From Tricholoma matsutake (taxonomy: Eukaryota > Basidiomycota > Agaricomycetes > Agaricales > Tricholomataceae), in assembly GCA_026075535.2 (NCBI GenBank), contig AP026538.1, forward strand, positions 13,152,337 to 13,216,336: a stretch of DNA of 64,000 nt, in the 5' to 3' direction. Below, one piece after another: positions 44,406 through 54,812 of this stretch (its first letter is position 1; the number at the start of each line of letters is the position of its first letter). The notes beneath the pieces are model-generated. The model did not search any database. It saw nothing but the letters and a program-made list of their open reading frames with translations, and was not told the origin of the DNA. The translations under genes were made by a program, and so were the position numbers.

Positions 44406-44672
44406 GACTTGACAGACAGGGAGTTGTTGAGCTGCCATGCTGAAGTGAAGGCCCTTCAATACCAGCTTGGCACATCGTACAAGGATGCCAGTCATTGTCT
44501 GTACATGGCAGAGGTGGAGAAGCTCAAACAACAAGATATAACATTGAGAACATATGCCACTTTGAAGAAAAGGGTTGAAAATAAGTTGAAATCATTCAAA
44601 AGGAGGTTCTCAGAAATTATGCTGTCATCCCACTCAGATGCTATGGACAATCCCCCTGCCAATTCCCAGTGA
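44406..44672 (+). pseudogene. KDZ-like transposon protein, C-terminal exon
   Basis: It begins after TTCCTGTTGCAG and encodes 88 codons: DLTDRELLSCHAEVKALQYQ, LGTSYKDASHCLYMAEVEKL, then a Lys-rich helical end and TGA at 44670-44672. The block 'HAEV..LQ.QLG.SYKDA..RLY.AEVE' is, from memory, typical of the C-terminus of KDZ-associated proteins in mushrooms. The exons upstream have been displaced by the foldback arm. Confidence 0.6.
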
Positions 44673-44879
44673 TGTGGAAGGATAATTGAACCTTACTCAT
44701 TATATATACATCTATGTAGCTTTTGTCTGTATTCTGTTCTTAATGCACATCATTGTAGTAATATCATTGTTTTTGTGGTCCTGTCAAGCCCCAATGTCAG
44801 TCCCACTTCCCCATTCCCATTCCCATACCCGTACCCATCCCCTTCCCCTGCAATTGCATTAAAAACATTACTAATGTCT

Positions 44880-46250
44880 GTACTATGTGCTTAATGCACA
44901 TCTATCTGTATGGTACAGCAAGTAAAGTAGTAGTCATTGGTTAATTGATAGAGTATGTACAGATATATAGTGAGTTCGATGGCATCCATCAGAACAGATA
45001 TACAATGTGTATAGTCAATAGTATGCATAGGTTAATATTGCCCATTCCCATGTCTGTGTCCATGGCCATGGCTGTGTTGCATGTCAAACATTACTAATGT
45101 CTGTATTACACTCCTAACGCATGTCTATTGTAAGGTATAATAATCAGAGAAACAGGAGTGGACAAAGAAACGGGAGTGGCCAGGATATGGCAGCGTCCTT
45201 GGTCTGATGGCATACATCAAAACAGATATACAAGGCTGACCCCATGGCCATGTCAGTGGCTGTGTCAGTGTCTGTGTCCATGGCCATGGCCATGTCTGTG
45301 CCTGTTGTATTTCAAATGTTACTAATGTCTGTATTACATTCCTAATGCATGTCTATAGCTCGACGGCATACATCACAACAGATATACAAGGCCATCCCCA
45401 TGGCCATGTCAGTGGCTGGATGGCATACATCGAAACAGATATACAAGGCTGTCCCCATGTCCATCCCCATGTCTGTGCACATTGCATTTCAAATGTTACT
45501 AATGTCTGTATTACACTCCTAATGCATGTCGATTGTAAGGCACAGTAATCAGAGAAATGGGAGCAGCCAGAGACACAGGAGCAGCCAGAGACATGGGAGC
45601 AGCCTTAGTTCGATGGCATACATCGAAACAGATATACAAGGCCAACCCCATGTCCATCCCCATGTCCATGGCCATGTCCATGGCTGTTCCCATGGCCATG
45701 TCAGTAGCTGTGTCCATGGCTGTGTCTGTGCCTGTTGCATTTCAAATGTTACTAATGTCTGTATTACATTCCTAATGCATGTCTATAGTTCAACGACATA
45801 CATCAAAACAGATATACAAGGTCATCCCCGTGTCCATGGCCATGTCAGTGGCTGTGTCCGTGGCTGTGTCCGTGTCTGCGGCCATGTCTGTGCCAATTTC
45901 AATTCAAATGTTACTAATGTCTGTATTACATTCCTAATGCATCCCTATTGTAAGGTATAATAATCAGTGTACAATGTAGTCATTGGTTAACATACTATGT
46001 ACATGGCGTGTCTGTCCCCATGCCTGTGTCCATCTCCATGCCTATGTCTGTCTCCATGTCTGTGCCTGTGTCCGTGCCCGTTGCATTTCAAATGTTACTA
46101 ATGTCTGTATTACATTCCTAATGCATGTCTATTGTAAGGTATAGTAATCAGTGTACAATGTAGTCGTTGGTTAATATAGTATAGTAACTTTATATAGTGA
46201 GTTTGACAGTGTCCATTGAACCCGTATCATTCAATACAATGTATGTGTTT
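44880..46250 (-). repeat. Right arm minisatellite
   Basis: Inverse complement of the left-arm units: TTCAAATGTTACTAATGTCT, ATTACATTCCTAATGCATGT and AAACAGATATACAAGG repeat six to seven times. The last unit ends next to TATAGTGAGTTTGACAGTG. Confidence 0.85.
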
Positions 46251-46290
46251 GATAGGTCGTATCATTTGATACAATGTAGCTTACCTATGT

Positions 46291-46690
46291 GTGAGATTAT
46301 CAGATCCATCAGAAATATGCTGTGTGCCAGATGTGGAAGCAGGAGGCAATGAAATTGACACTGAAGGAGATGACCATCCATCCACCTACATTTTTTCTCA
46401 ACTATTTGTCCTCTTGCCTGCAACTCAACTCAGATTAGATGAGATAATGAAACTTTTGGTTGGAGCTGTTGACTACGATGTGTATGTGGCAGTTATTCAT
46501 GACTCTTTCACTCTCCATTCAATGTCAGGTCAGTCATCCAATGTCAATTCACTTTTCATCAATGATCACTCAGCTGGAGCACTTTATTGTGGCTTCCCAC
46601 GATCTCGATGATGACAAGTCTATTTTATTCCTGACTGCCCCTCATTGTATCAATATTTCCCTTACCCACAACAGCCTATGTTGGGAGTGA
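46291..46690 (+). other. Unassigned open stretch after the foldback
   Basis: A 106-codon frame (46291-46611) with VEAGGNEIDTEGDDHP and LRLDEIMKLLVGAVDYDVYV. It reads like decayed protein sequence, but I recognise no domain and it has no clear start or splice signals. Confidence 0.3.
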
Positions 46691-46699
46691 AGTTTCTAT

Positions 46700-46885
46700 T
46701 TATATAGTTAGTAGAGATAGTTTTGACCAACAGACCAGTCCTGACTGGTCTATGGGCTGAGACCAAACTTATGAAACTGGTCTTGCAAGGTCCAGGTGGG
46801 TTATTTTTAATCCTTGTGGGTGGCAGGACTGTTTTGTTGACATAAGGTCAAAAAACCAGGACCAGACCAGACTTTCAAGCACTAA
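46700..46885. mobile_element. Right end of a TAGTG-type hAT-like element
   Basis: ACATAAGGTCAAAAAACC, AGGACCAGACCAGAC and TTTCAAGCACTA form the inverse of the TAGTGTTTxAAGG...GGTTTTTTGACC end seen at 60917 and 63502. No left end is present nearby. Confidence 0.5.
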
Positions 46886-46949
46886 CAATGACAGGGGACA
46901 GAGCAAGGGAGGAGAATGGGGGGAACAAAAGCTGAGCTCCCAACACCCA

Positions 46950-46980
46950 CTGCTGTGAGCACTTGCTCACAGGGTAGATT
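46950..46980 (+). repeat. H1 palindrome
   Basis: GCTGTGAGCACTTGCTCACAG followed by GGTAGATTGGG. Confidence 0.6.
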
Positions 46981-47433
46981 GGGTGCTAATGGCCACATCA
47001 CCACCAGTCAATGGCTGCCCTGTGCCTACACCTGCTGCCTCACTCTCCAGGGAAGTGGTTGTTTTTCATTACATAGCATCTGCTGCCTCCTATATATGGG
47101 TGAGGCAGCTTTATCTTGTACAACTAAATTGTAATTTGATATGAACTGTATGCATTTACTTTAGTCCAAATTGATTGGGATTTCTGAGAACTTGGGTTTA
47201 GTGCATGTTGCAGGTATGGGTTAGGTGGGTATGGATTGGTATGGGTACAGCCTGCAGGTCATGTTTGAGATACCTGTTTGACACCCACACCTGTTGCATT
47301 GGTTTGGTGGGTAAGTTCTTGGCACTGACTTAACTGAGTTTCAAAATGCTTACTGCTTTTGTTCAGAAAGTAACTGGCACAAACAATGTCCAGTCCCAGG
47401 CTGCACCATTGACAATGACAATGAACCCTCATC

Positions 47434-47604
47434 CTCAGTAAAAAGGATTTTCCCATAGTCAGATGACTGTCAGGCTATAGTCATGTAAATGTCAAAAAAA
47501 CAACAAATAGTCAGGTAATATTCAAGAGTTTGTCATTTTTTTGACATTTACATGAATATAGTCTGACAATCACGTGACTTCCCAGAAAATCCTTTTTTAC
47601 TGAG
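47434..47604. mobile_element. 171 bp MITE, CTCAGTAAAAAGGATTTTC ends
   Basis: Inverted ends CTCAGTAAAAAGGATTTTC and GAAAATCCTTTTTTACTGAG with CCTCATC on both sides (47427-47433 and 47605-47611). An inner palindrome consists of GTCATGTAAATGTCAAAAAA and TTTTTTGACATTTACATGA. Confidence 0.8.
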
Positions 47605-47735
47605 CCTCATCCCTCATCCTTTCACCACCTTCACTCTGTTACCACCAACTTCCAGGTACTCACAACCACCACAATAACAGTGCTGTCACCTATGGACCAT
47701 GGTTACAAATGAGCCACCTTGCATGCAATGCAGGC

Positions 47736-47835
47736 CTGAATGATGTGTGTGTTGTTTGGGCCCCTGTAAGTTTTTTTCTTTCTCTTTTTCATGTTTTATT
47801 ATACTAGCTCATTGCTTAGCTCAATCTTTTTACAG
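47736..47835 (+). other. Intron module M8
   Basis: A degenerate hairpin (GGCCTGAATGATG with TTGTTTGGGCC) lies just before a 70 bp intron at 47766-47835: GTAAGT, T/C-rich tract, ACTAGCTCATTGC and TTTTTACAG. Confidence 0.5.
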
Positions 47836-48059
47836 TAATTATGTGATGATCACCACAAAAAACAGGCACTCCATGCCTATCTGAATGACAAACAACAAAC
47901 AAAAGAGCTCCAACAGATGAGGGAATGCACTGTGCAGCAGGGCAGCTAGGTACATACCCCCACCCTTGTATGCCTGCCACGTCATGCTAATGGCCCCCCA
48001 AACCCCACCAAACCAGGAATAATGACAACAACACCCAGAACTTCCTGGGACAACCAGCA

Positions 48060-48535
48060 CTTGCCCCATGCCTATGAGCCTCTGCTCATATGGTGGATTA
48101 GGGGTGCCCACAATGTTGGGCAATGTCATCCCACCACAAGAAGAAGAAGATGGTGTCAGGGACAGATGACAACTGCCAAACAACATGGTACCCACCCCAT
48201 GCCTATAAGCACCTGCATGTAGGGTGGATTGGGGTCTACCACAAGGGCACAAGGGAGGAGGGAGACAGTGCCAGAAGGCACCATGTTACAAGGGTATCTG
48301 CCAGGTACATACCCACCCCCTTATGCCTGCACTAACAGCCTCCCCAAACCCTGCCAAACCAGGGACAAGCCAACACCCCATGCCTGTGAGCACCTGCTTG
48401 TGGGGTGGATCACAGGTGCTAGCCACCTATGACAACAACAGTGCCAATGATGAGCACCAGGACCAGGGCTTAATGATGATGATGATGATGTACCTACCCA
48501 CCCCACACCTCCAAGCACCTGCTCATAGGGTGTAT
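48060..48535 (+). repeat. Four H1 palindromes
   Basis: Copies at about 48069-48095 (TATGAGCCTCTGCTCATATGG), 48200-48225, 48386-48410 (TGTGAGCACCTGCTTGTGGGG) and 48510-48530, each followed by GGTGGAT or similar. Confidence 0.6.
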
Positions 48536-48599
48536 TGTGGGTGTCTACTGCAAGGGTTGGATGAGGAGGGAGATGGCACTCTAGTGGACAGGGTACTAG

Positions 48600-49370
48600 C
48601 AGCCATGCTCTCCCCACAATGGAAGTGAATGGTACTACAACCACCACAGTAGCACCCCAACTGTCAAGAACCATTCCTTGTCCAATCGGAACCCGCATCC
48701 ATCTGACACTTTTCCACAGTTCAAATCTGACATTCACCAACTCCTCTCATTTCGTTCCTGGCTGCCTTGCACTGCCCACACTGCTGTGCACCAGGCCACC
48801 TTGTACAACACCCATGGCTGCCTTACCAAGGCTGCCATCTCTTTTGCAAATTCAACTATGGACTCCTGTGTGGGCCCTGCTAAGTAATTTATTTATGCAG
48901 TCGAGACACTGCCACAGCTACTGACACATTCCACTCTGATTCCGGACTCTAGTATTTAAGCGTAGTTAGTTTTGACTTGTATTCCTCAGTTCATATATCA
49001 ACATAGACTTGACAAAGCCCCATCTTTAACTTGCCAATCTAAATCTTGTTCTACTCCTACCTCTGTCATCTAAGAGTCTGAACTTCATTCAACTCAACCT
49101 CTAGTTCTTCCTCCCAAGCTTTGGTCTCATCTGAACTTAACCCAAGTCCCTCCGTACTCCTTCCCGCATTTACCTGCACTTCCCCACTCCTACCTCCAAA
49201 CCTTCATCTCAAAATTAGGACACCAGACGAGGTGAAGGGCACAGCTTCTTATAAGCTGAAGCCGAGTTTTTTCTGCTCCCCTTCACAGGACCTGCTATAA
49301 CCCAACAACTTTCTGTTATCGACATCTGCAGGGTCCGACCAGATTCCGATGTGCCTTCTAGGATCAGTTC
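48600..49370. other. Probable retroelement fragment
   Basis: The stretch 48950-49265 (AGTATTTAAG, TTGTATTCCTCAGTTCATA, GAGGTGAAGGGCACAGCTTC, TTATAAGCTGAAGCCGAG) matches 25770-25975 (TTTGTATTCTTCAGTTCATA, AAGGTGAAGGGTGCAATTTC). The two are copies of the same repeat, possibly an LTR end and leader. No coding domain is recognised. Confidence 0.4.
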
Positions 49371-49384
49371 TTAACACCAACCCA

Positions 49385-49850
49385 CCACCATGAGCAAGGG
49401 CTCACAAGGTGGAAACAGGGAGTGACTAACAACAAGGGATGACATTGATGTCACCAAACCTGCTGTGCCAACCCACACATGTAAGGCATGACATGGGTAT
49501 GGGTAACACCATAACAATGTGGTTATGAGTATGCTTGGGTATGGGTAGGGGTTGTGAGATGCCATACCTGGGCAATACTGTACCCCTACCCACAGTTTTA
49601 CAGGTATCATGGTATCGATCATTTAGTCAGGTGACTGATCAAATGACCTTGTTGATCAATGTCAACAACAATGTCAACATCAACATCAACTTCCTTGCTC
49701 TAAATGACAACAACAACCCCTCCCTTGCTGCAAACATGAGTGGATGGGTCTTTGCTTTTGTTCTACATGACTACAGCCACCACCACTGCCCTCCCTTGCT
49801 CTAAATGCGAGTGGAGGGGGTTCTGATTCTGCTCTGGGCAAAGACTGTCG
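49385..49850 (+). repeat. H1 copy, GGGTATGGGTA-rich end and H3-like hairpins
   Basis: H1 at about 49388-49412 (ATGAGCAAGGGCTCACAAGG). From 49490 to 49620 runs of GGGTATGGGTA and its inverse resemble the subterminal DNA of the 734-3104 element. H3-like pairs (CCTCCCTTGCT with GAGTGGAGGGGG) lie at 49715-49820. Confidence 0.45.
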
Positions 49851-50139
49851 AGCTCACAGCTGCGTTGCACAAATTCTATTTTTAACCTTTCTCTATATTC
49901 TATTTGATCGTTACTTGTTCCCATCACAGTACACTGCCTTCCACTCCATCAATTATCCCATCTATTTGTATGCTACCACCTCAGTGTTTTACCCCCCACT
50001 GAGGTGTAAGTCCTTTTACTGTACCCCATTATATTTCCTTACTCACTAGTAGTAGTATATTATTATTTTTCTTCTAGGTACTACTACAGATATTTTACCC
50101 CCCACCAAGGTTATATGACATGTCTTTGACTTCCAACAA
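49851..50139. other. Unassigned, possibly copia LTR or leader
   Basis: Noncoding, with repeated TTTTACCCCCCAC words at 49990 and 50092. No paired LTR is present, so I cannot confirm an LTR. Confidence 0.35.
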
Positions 50140-51745
50140 TCAGGTGTCATCACTTCCTAAGCTTTGAAGTGACAGTTCCAACTAGGCTATATATTCTGAG
50201 CAGATCCTGAACTATCTTATATCAAAGGGACTACACTGACATGTTATGGGTACAGTGCACAAACCAGAAGAACTTGTCAAGCATAATGGGACACTTTATA
50301 AACCAAGGTCATTGGCCCCACTTACATACAAGGAAGTTGAGAAGCATGAATGCCTATGATCAGATGCAAGCAGCTGCTCATGAAGCTATCTACCCAACAG
50401 TTGACAAGGCTATGTTTCTCCAAGTCAAGAACAAAATTGATGCCACTGCTATGTGGAAGAAAGTTGTTTCCATCCATGCTGTTAAAGGAAGCCTTTACAA
50501 GATGAACCTTATTATGCAACTTCAGACCACTTGCTATGCTGAGGGGGAGAGCATGAGGGAACACATTGCAAAGATGATGGAATTGAGGGAATGGTTGGCC
50601 AAAATGAATATGCCAGTATCCAATGAGTCCTTCATACCCTACCTACGCACCTTGCTCTCACTTGCACCATCATTCCAAACCCTATTTATGACTCTCAATG
50701 CTACAGCTCACCAAATGGGGAAGAAGCTCACCCCTACTGATGTGATCTGGCACCTTACTTAAGAGGTGATGTCTGCTGAAATATTAATAAGTCCAACACC
50801 TCACGACTTCAAAGTCCAAAGGTGGAAAGGGAAAAGATAAGAATAAATCAAAGTTCAAGTTTTTGAAGAATGATATCCTGTGCACAAACTCTAATTGTGG
50901 TCAATGTGGCCATACAAAGTAACAGTGTTGGCAGAAAGGAGGAGGATGAGAAGGCAAGGCACCTGATTGGTGGCGGACACAGGAGAAAAATGCTAATGCC
51001 AGCATCATGGAAAAGACACCTGAGAACAACAATTAATTTTGCTATGCTTACCTATAATGTGCCCGATGACCCTACAGCCCTTGTTTGCTCTTCTGATTTT
51101 CACTCCGAAGCCCTGGCAGTTGCCAATCATACTGGAACAATCCTTGATAGTGGTGCCAGCTGTCATTTTCACCAGATTGTTCAAAATTTTTAAATTACCA
51201 GGAGCTTGTCACCCCTGAGCTGATAAGAGCTGCAGCTGGATGCATGTTCAGTGCACTTGGCAAAGGTGACATCCAGATTGAGCTACCAAATGGGGATCAA
51301 AAACCAACCCCAATTACACTAAAGAGTGCATACTATTCACTACATATGGCTTTCACCCTAATGTCCATCTCCTGTGTTGATTGGGCCAGATTTTCACTTT
51401 TTATCAAATGGGGTACCTGCATTATATGAAGGCCAAACTCAAATGTTATCAGTCACATTCCTGAGATTTGAGGGCTCTACCACATCAGCAGCTTTCCAAT
51501 TTCACCTCACACACACATTGCTAGTGCTGCTGTCAAACAAATCTCAATTAGTGAGCTTCATCGATGGATGGGGCATGTAAATCATGATGACTTGTGAAGA
51601 ATGGTGGAAAAAGGAATGGTTATGGGAATTAATCTCGGTATGTCATTGAAACCCAAATTTTGTGAAGCCTGCATCGAAGCAAAGGCAAGGTGCAAACCAT
51701 TCCCAAAAGAGAGTAAGACTGAATACAAATCACATCAGGCAACCA
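50140..51745 (+). pseudogene. Ty1/copia gag-protease-integrase fragment, copy 3
   Basis: A gag (UBN2-like) with VDKAMFLQVKNKIDATAMWK and MREHIAKMMELREWLAKMNM is followed by an eroded zinc knuckle (CTNSNCGQCGHTK, then a stop, then QCW). A protease with TILDSGASCHFHQ has its catalytic D-S-G intact. Pre-integrase and zinc-finger remains follow: SELHRWMGHVNHDD and KFCEACIEAKARCKPFPKES at about 51550-51715. Stops and frame changes are frequent. The fragment stops at the hairpin at 51756, so integrase core, reverse transcriptase and RNase H are absent. It belongs to a different copia family from copies 1 and 2 (opposite strand, diverged gag). Confidence 0.8.
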
Positions 51746-51755
51746 CCCCTGACAC

Positions 51756-51802
51756 CCTACTTAGGGTAGATTGTCCCACCAAGAAAGACTACCCTAAGTA
51801 GG
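51756..51802. repeat. Perfect-arm hairpin
   Basis: CCTACTTAGGGTAG and CTACCCTAAGTAGG enclose a 19-base spacer. It sits exactly where copia homology ends, so it may be the edge of an unrecognised insertion. Confidence 0.75.
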
Positions 51803-52293
51803 CCTAAGACCAGGGGATAGTTCCAAGTTCCATGATCCTCCCCATGCTTAGGCCTGGACATCCCATTGGGAAGCCCCAGAAGGCAGTTTGGTCTGACCCA
51901 CAGAACGATATCTGGACCAAGTATACCTTGGGGAGGTCCAACTGCTGTGGGCAGCCCCATGTTACATTTGGGTCAGTGGGAGTCCCCTGCCCTGTCACAT
52001 CACATATACTTGGGAGTCCCAGAGGTGATGTGACAATTAACTAATATAGCTTCATTTAAACAAGAGATCCAAGTCTTTATATGTTATATGTGTAACTTAT
52101 GTTTGAATAGCCAGATACTATACTGTTACCTACAGGTATGAGAAGGCAGGTGAAGATAGAAGGTGATACATTTGAATGAAGTATTTTACTTTTTGTGACA
52201 TGTGACAATTCTTTTTACAGCAAAAGTCAAAAGCTCTACAGCAGTTGTTACAAGGAGACTCTGATACACACCTTTAATGTATATTTAATTATT
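51803..52293. other. Unassigned DNA
   Basis: No gene. A palindromic pair CCTTGGGGAGGTCC / GGACATCCCATTGGG and GTCACATCAC / GTGATGTGAC (51998-52033) hint at another small inverted-repeat element, but the borders are unclear. Confidence 0.3.
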
Positions 52294-52445
52294 AGGGTTG
52301 TTCACAGTAACCATTTTTGGGCCATTTTTGGCTCATTTTCAGCTTCAATTTTGGATCATTTTTGGGTGTTTGGCAGAAGAATGATCAGAATGGACCGAAA
52401 AATGATGTGAAAAATGAAGCAAAAAATGGCTACTGTGAACACTCT
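52294..52445. mobile_element. 152 bp MITE with Harbinger-like ends
   Basis: AGGGTTGTTCACAGTAACC and, inverted, AGAGTGTTCACAGTAGCC, with CCATTTTTTG continuing both ends. The start matches the Harbinger element at 27349 (AGGGTCATTCACAGTAGATG). ATT precedes it; the right side has GATT, so the 3 bp duplication is imperfect. Confidence 0.65.
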
Positions 52446-53020
52446 GATTATTTCTTTGTAGGATGTACCCCAGTGGTGTATCCCCTGCCTACTGAGGCCA
52501 TAACTTTCACCTTCTGGTGTATTGCTTGTACATGTTTATGATAGGCAGGTGTGTGACCATTTCACCTAACCTTCTCACATATTAGTTGGCATGATCCTAT
52601 CACATCATGGCTACTAAGTAATCTGTAGTAAATCTGCTTATTTTCCTTACCCATCAATATACTTATCCCTTCAATATTGTTGACTTCAACCATGTAAGTA
52701 GCCCACCCAACATAGCCCTTTCATATCATGGAAGCAATAGATAATGGACTGTTAAGAGATCAAATCTGAGCTCAGAACAAACCTTGGAAGGTGGCACACA
52801 TCAATGTTGATGGGCAACTCAGCAACTTCTGATGTTGCCATCAATGTTGTCAGTAGATAACACTTATATATGTACATAGAGTGTTAATCAACAATCAATT
52901 TCGCTTTTACACCCATTTTGGGCCTCTAGCAAATATCCTCCCTTGATGAAGAGAGGAGGAAGGGTCTCTTTTCTCCATTGAGGGGCTCTACTACATGTAA
53001 ATGGGTATATAATGATATTT
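52446..53020. other. No recognisable feature
   Basis: AT-rich DNA without domain, inverted ends or tandem repeats. Confidence 0.5.
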
Positions 53021-53292
53021 AGAGCTATGAGTACTCTACACTCCCCCACCTATTCTGGTTGGATTCCAGTTTGTCTGGCTGGAATTTCTGGAATTTCTGG
53101 AGTCCAGTGGAATTGTTTATGTATGTAGTTTTCCCTATGCAGCACAACTCCGGTCGGAATAAGGATCCATTTTACACCCGGAATCCCCAGAATCTCACTG
53201 GACTCATCACAACCAGAATAACAGGAATAACCGGACTATGTAACCGGAATAACTGGAATGCACATGCTTCCCCAAATAAAAGTTCAACATAC

Positions 53293-53360
53293 AACAAGAA
53301 TTGAACCCTTGACCTTGGGTCTGCATATCACAGTGTGCTTAACCACTGAGCTACCAGGTA
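53293..53360 (-). other. tRNA-like module, left end
   Basis: On the minus strand the A box TGGTAGCTCAGTGGTTAAGC is nearly canonical and the B box GGGTTCAATTC lies at 53299-53309, 36 bases downstream. It reads outward to the left terminus. The 5' half looks like a genuine tRNA D-arm, but the acceptor stem is not preserved. Confidence 0.7.
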
Positions 53361-53459
53361 ATCATTCCTCTACATACATTTAATACCTACCAAACCAAGG
53401 TGCATAGTTAACCGCAGCCATTAACAGAATAAATAATAAGTACACATACATGCATGACA

Positions 53460-53600
53460 CGTGACACATGACTGCCAGCTCACAACCACCACCACCACCA
53501 TCATCAATGCCGCCTCCTCCTCCTCTCCACTCTACCACCACCACTGCATGTGCACCCGCCACCACCGTTCCCACGCCCACTGCCACCATCACCACCACCT
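53460..53600 (+). repeat. CCACCA-rich tract
   Basis: Low-complexity CACCACCAC and CCTCCTCC sequence within the element, noncoding. Confidence 0.6.
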
Positions 53601-53693
53601 TCAAACAAGCCGACTGGATGGGCCATAGATAAGTTTTTTTCTTTTTTCTTTTTCTTTTTATCAATCAACCAATTGTAATTCATTGCTTTTTAG
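53600..53693 (+). other. Intron module M9 (degenerate donor)
   Basis: GGATGGGCCATAGATAAGTTT: the hairpin is eroded and the donor has ATAAGT for GTAAGT. A pure T/C tract, ATCAATCAACC and GCTTTTTAG follow. Confidence 0.4.
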
Positions 53694-53989
53694 ATTGTAT
53701 ACTACTGGGGATGACCTGCCACAACAAAAAACGCGCAACCCATGCCCATGCCCACCTGATCCCCTCCTCCCCATTCAAATGGGATGTGAGGCTGTTGACA
53801 TGGGCTATGAGGGTGCAGAGGGATACCAGGAGACCCCAGAAGGGGGGTACCTGCCTAGTAAGCACCCACCAACCTCTGTACTCGTGCCACGTCGCACTGA
53901 TGCGCCCAAACCCTCTCCAAAAAACAAAGAAAAAAACAGAAATCCAAACAGGGGATGACAGCAACAAACAATGACAAGCCACCCACCCC

Positions 53990-54335
53990 CAGCCTCACGA
54001 GCAACTGCTCGTGGGGTGGATCGTTGGTGGAATGATGCCCAGGCGCAGGGACAGGAGATGACAACGACACACCACCTGCCTCCAGCCTCACGAGCAACTG
54101 CTCGTGGGGTGGATCGCGGGTGGAACAACAACAACGACAAGCCACCCACCCCCAGCCTCACGAGCAACTGCTCATGGGGTGGAACGTGAGTGGAACAACA
54201 GGGATAGGAGATCACAATGCACCACCCACCCCCAGCCTCACGAGCAACTGCTCATGGGGTGGAATGTGGGTGGAATGACAATGATGACAAAGCCACCTAC
54301 CCCCAGCCTCACGAGCAACTGCTCATGGGGTGGAT
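53990..54335 (+). repeat. Tandem array of five H1 palindromes
   Basis: Five copies of CAGCCTCACGAGCAACTGCT followed by CGTGGGGTGG or CATGGGGTGG lie near 53993, 54086, 54152, 54233 and 54307, at 66-93 bp spacing. CCACCCACCCCCAG precedes most of them. The palindrome core is ACGAGCA-AC-TGCTCGT. Confidence 0.88.
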
Positions 54336-54364
54336 CGTGGGTGGAAGGACAGACAACAGTGGGG

Positions 54365-54645
54365 TTGCATCCCCTCCCCCTCCCCCGCACTTCGTGTGGG
54401 GAGGGATTTTTTTTGTACTTTTAATTATTTATTAGTATTGTGCCCCCCCTCCCCCATTTTGCATGGGGGAGGGATTTTTTTCTTCATGTTTTTACCTCTC
54501 CCCCCTTGCGTTCGGCGTGAGGGGTTAGCTTTTTATGTATATAAATAAAACTCCCTCTCGCATCTTGTGAGAGGGAGGATTTTTTGTTTATGTATATAAT
54601 CACAATCATCCCCACTCTCTCGCATTCAATGTGAGGGATGTGGTT
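54365..54645 (+). repeat. Array of five H3 hairpins with T-runs
   Basis: CCCTCCCCCGCAC/GTGTGGGGAGGG, CCCTCCCCCAT/GCATGGGGGAGGG, CTCCCCCCTTGCG/GCGTGAGGGG, CTCCCTCTCGCA/TGTGAGAGGGAG and CCACTCTCTCGCA/TGTGAGGG. The first, second and fourth are followed at once by six or more T. Confidence 0.85.
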
Positions 54646-54723
54646 AATTGAAAAAATTTGATCTTAACTACTTCGAAAAAAATTAGAGTGTCATGAATAA
54701 ACATTATATTACTAACTAATAAT

Positions 54724-54812
54724 TCTCCTGTGGCTCAACTGGTTAAGCACACATGTTTGGTTTGTCATGTGATCACTCTAATCAAGATGTCTTGAGTTCA
54801 ATCCTTACTCTG
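54724..54812 (+). other. tRNA-like module, right end
   Basis: A box TGGCTCAACTGGTTAAGC at 54731 and B box GAGTTCAATCC at 54794-54804. It reads outward to the right terminus, mirroring the left module. Confidence 0.7.

Larger units (their letters stand above)
41856..46287. mobile_element. 4.4 kb foldback with minisatellite arms
   Basis: The outer ends are exact inverse copies: GGTAAGCTACATTGTATCAA at about 41860 and its complement ending at about 46285. Both arms carry AAACTCACTATATAAAG and TACATTGTACACTGATTA, then tandem units. Between them lie a KDZ-like C-terminal exon and a hAT-like element. Long repetitive inverted arms resemble foldback (FB/TIR-rich) transposons. A short TSD was not established. 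Confidence 0.65.

Noticed and set aside
31390..44672. A host gene cluster between the L copies
   Set aside because: All recognisable proteins there belong to Plavaka or KDZ-associated transposon families and are interrupted by stops.
53293..53360. Functional tRNA genes at the A/B-box modules
   Set aside because: Acceptor stems do not pair and the modules recur at transposon ends; they are tRNA-derived, not working tRNA genes.
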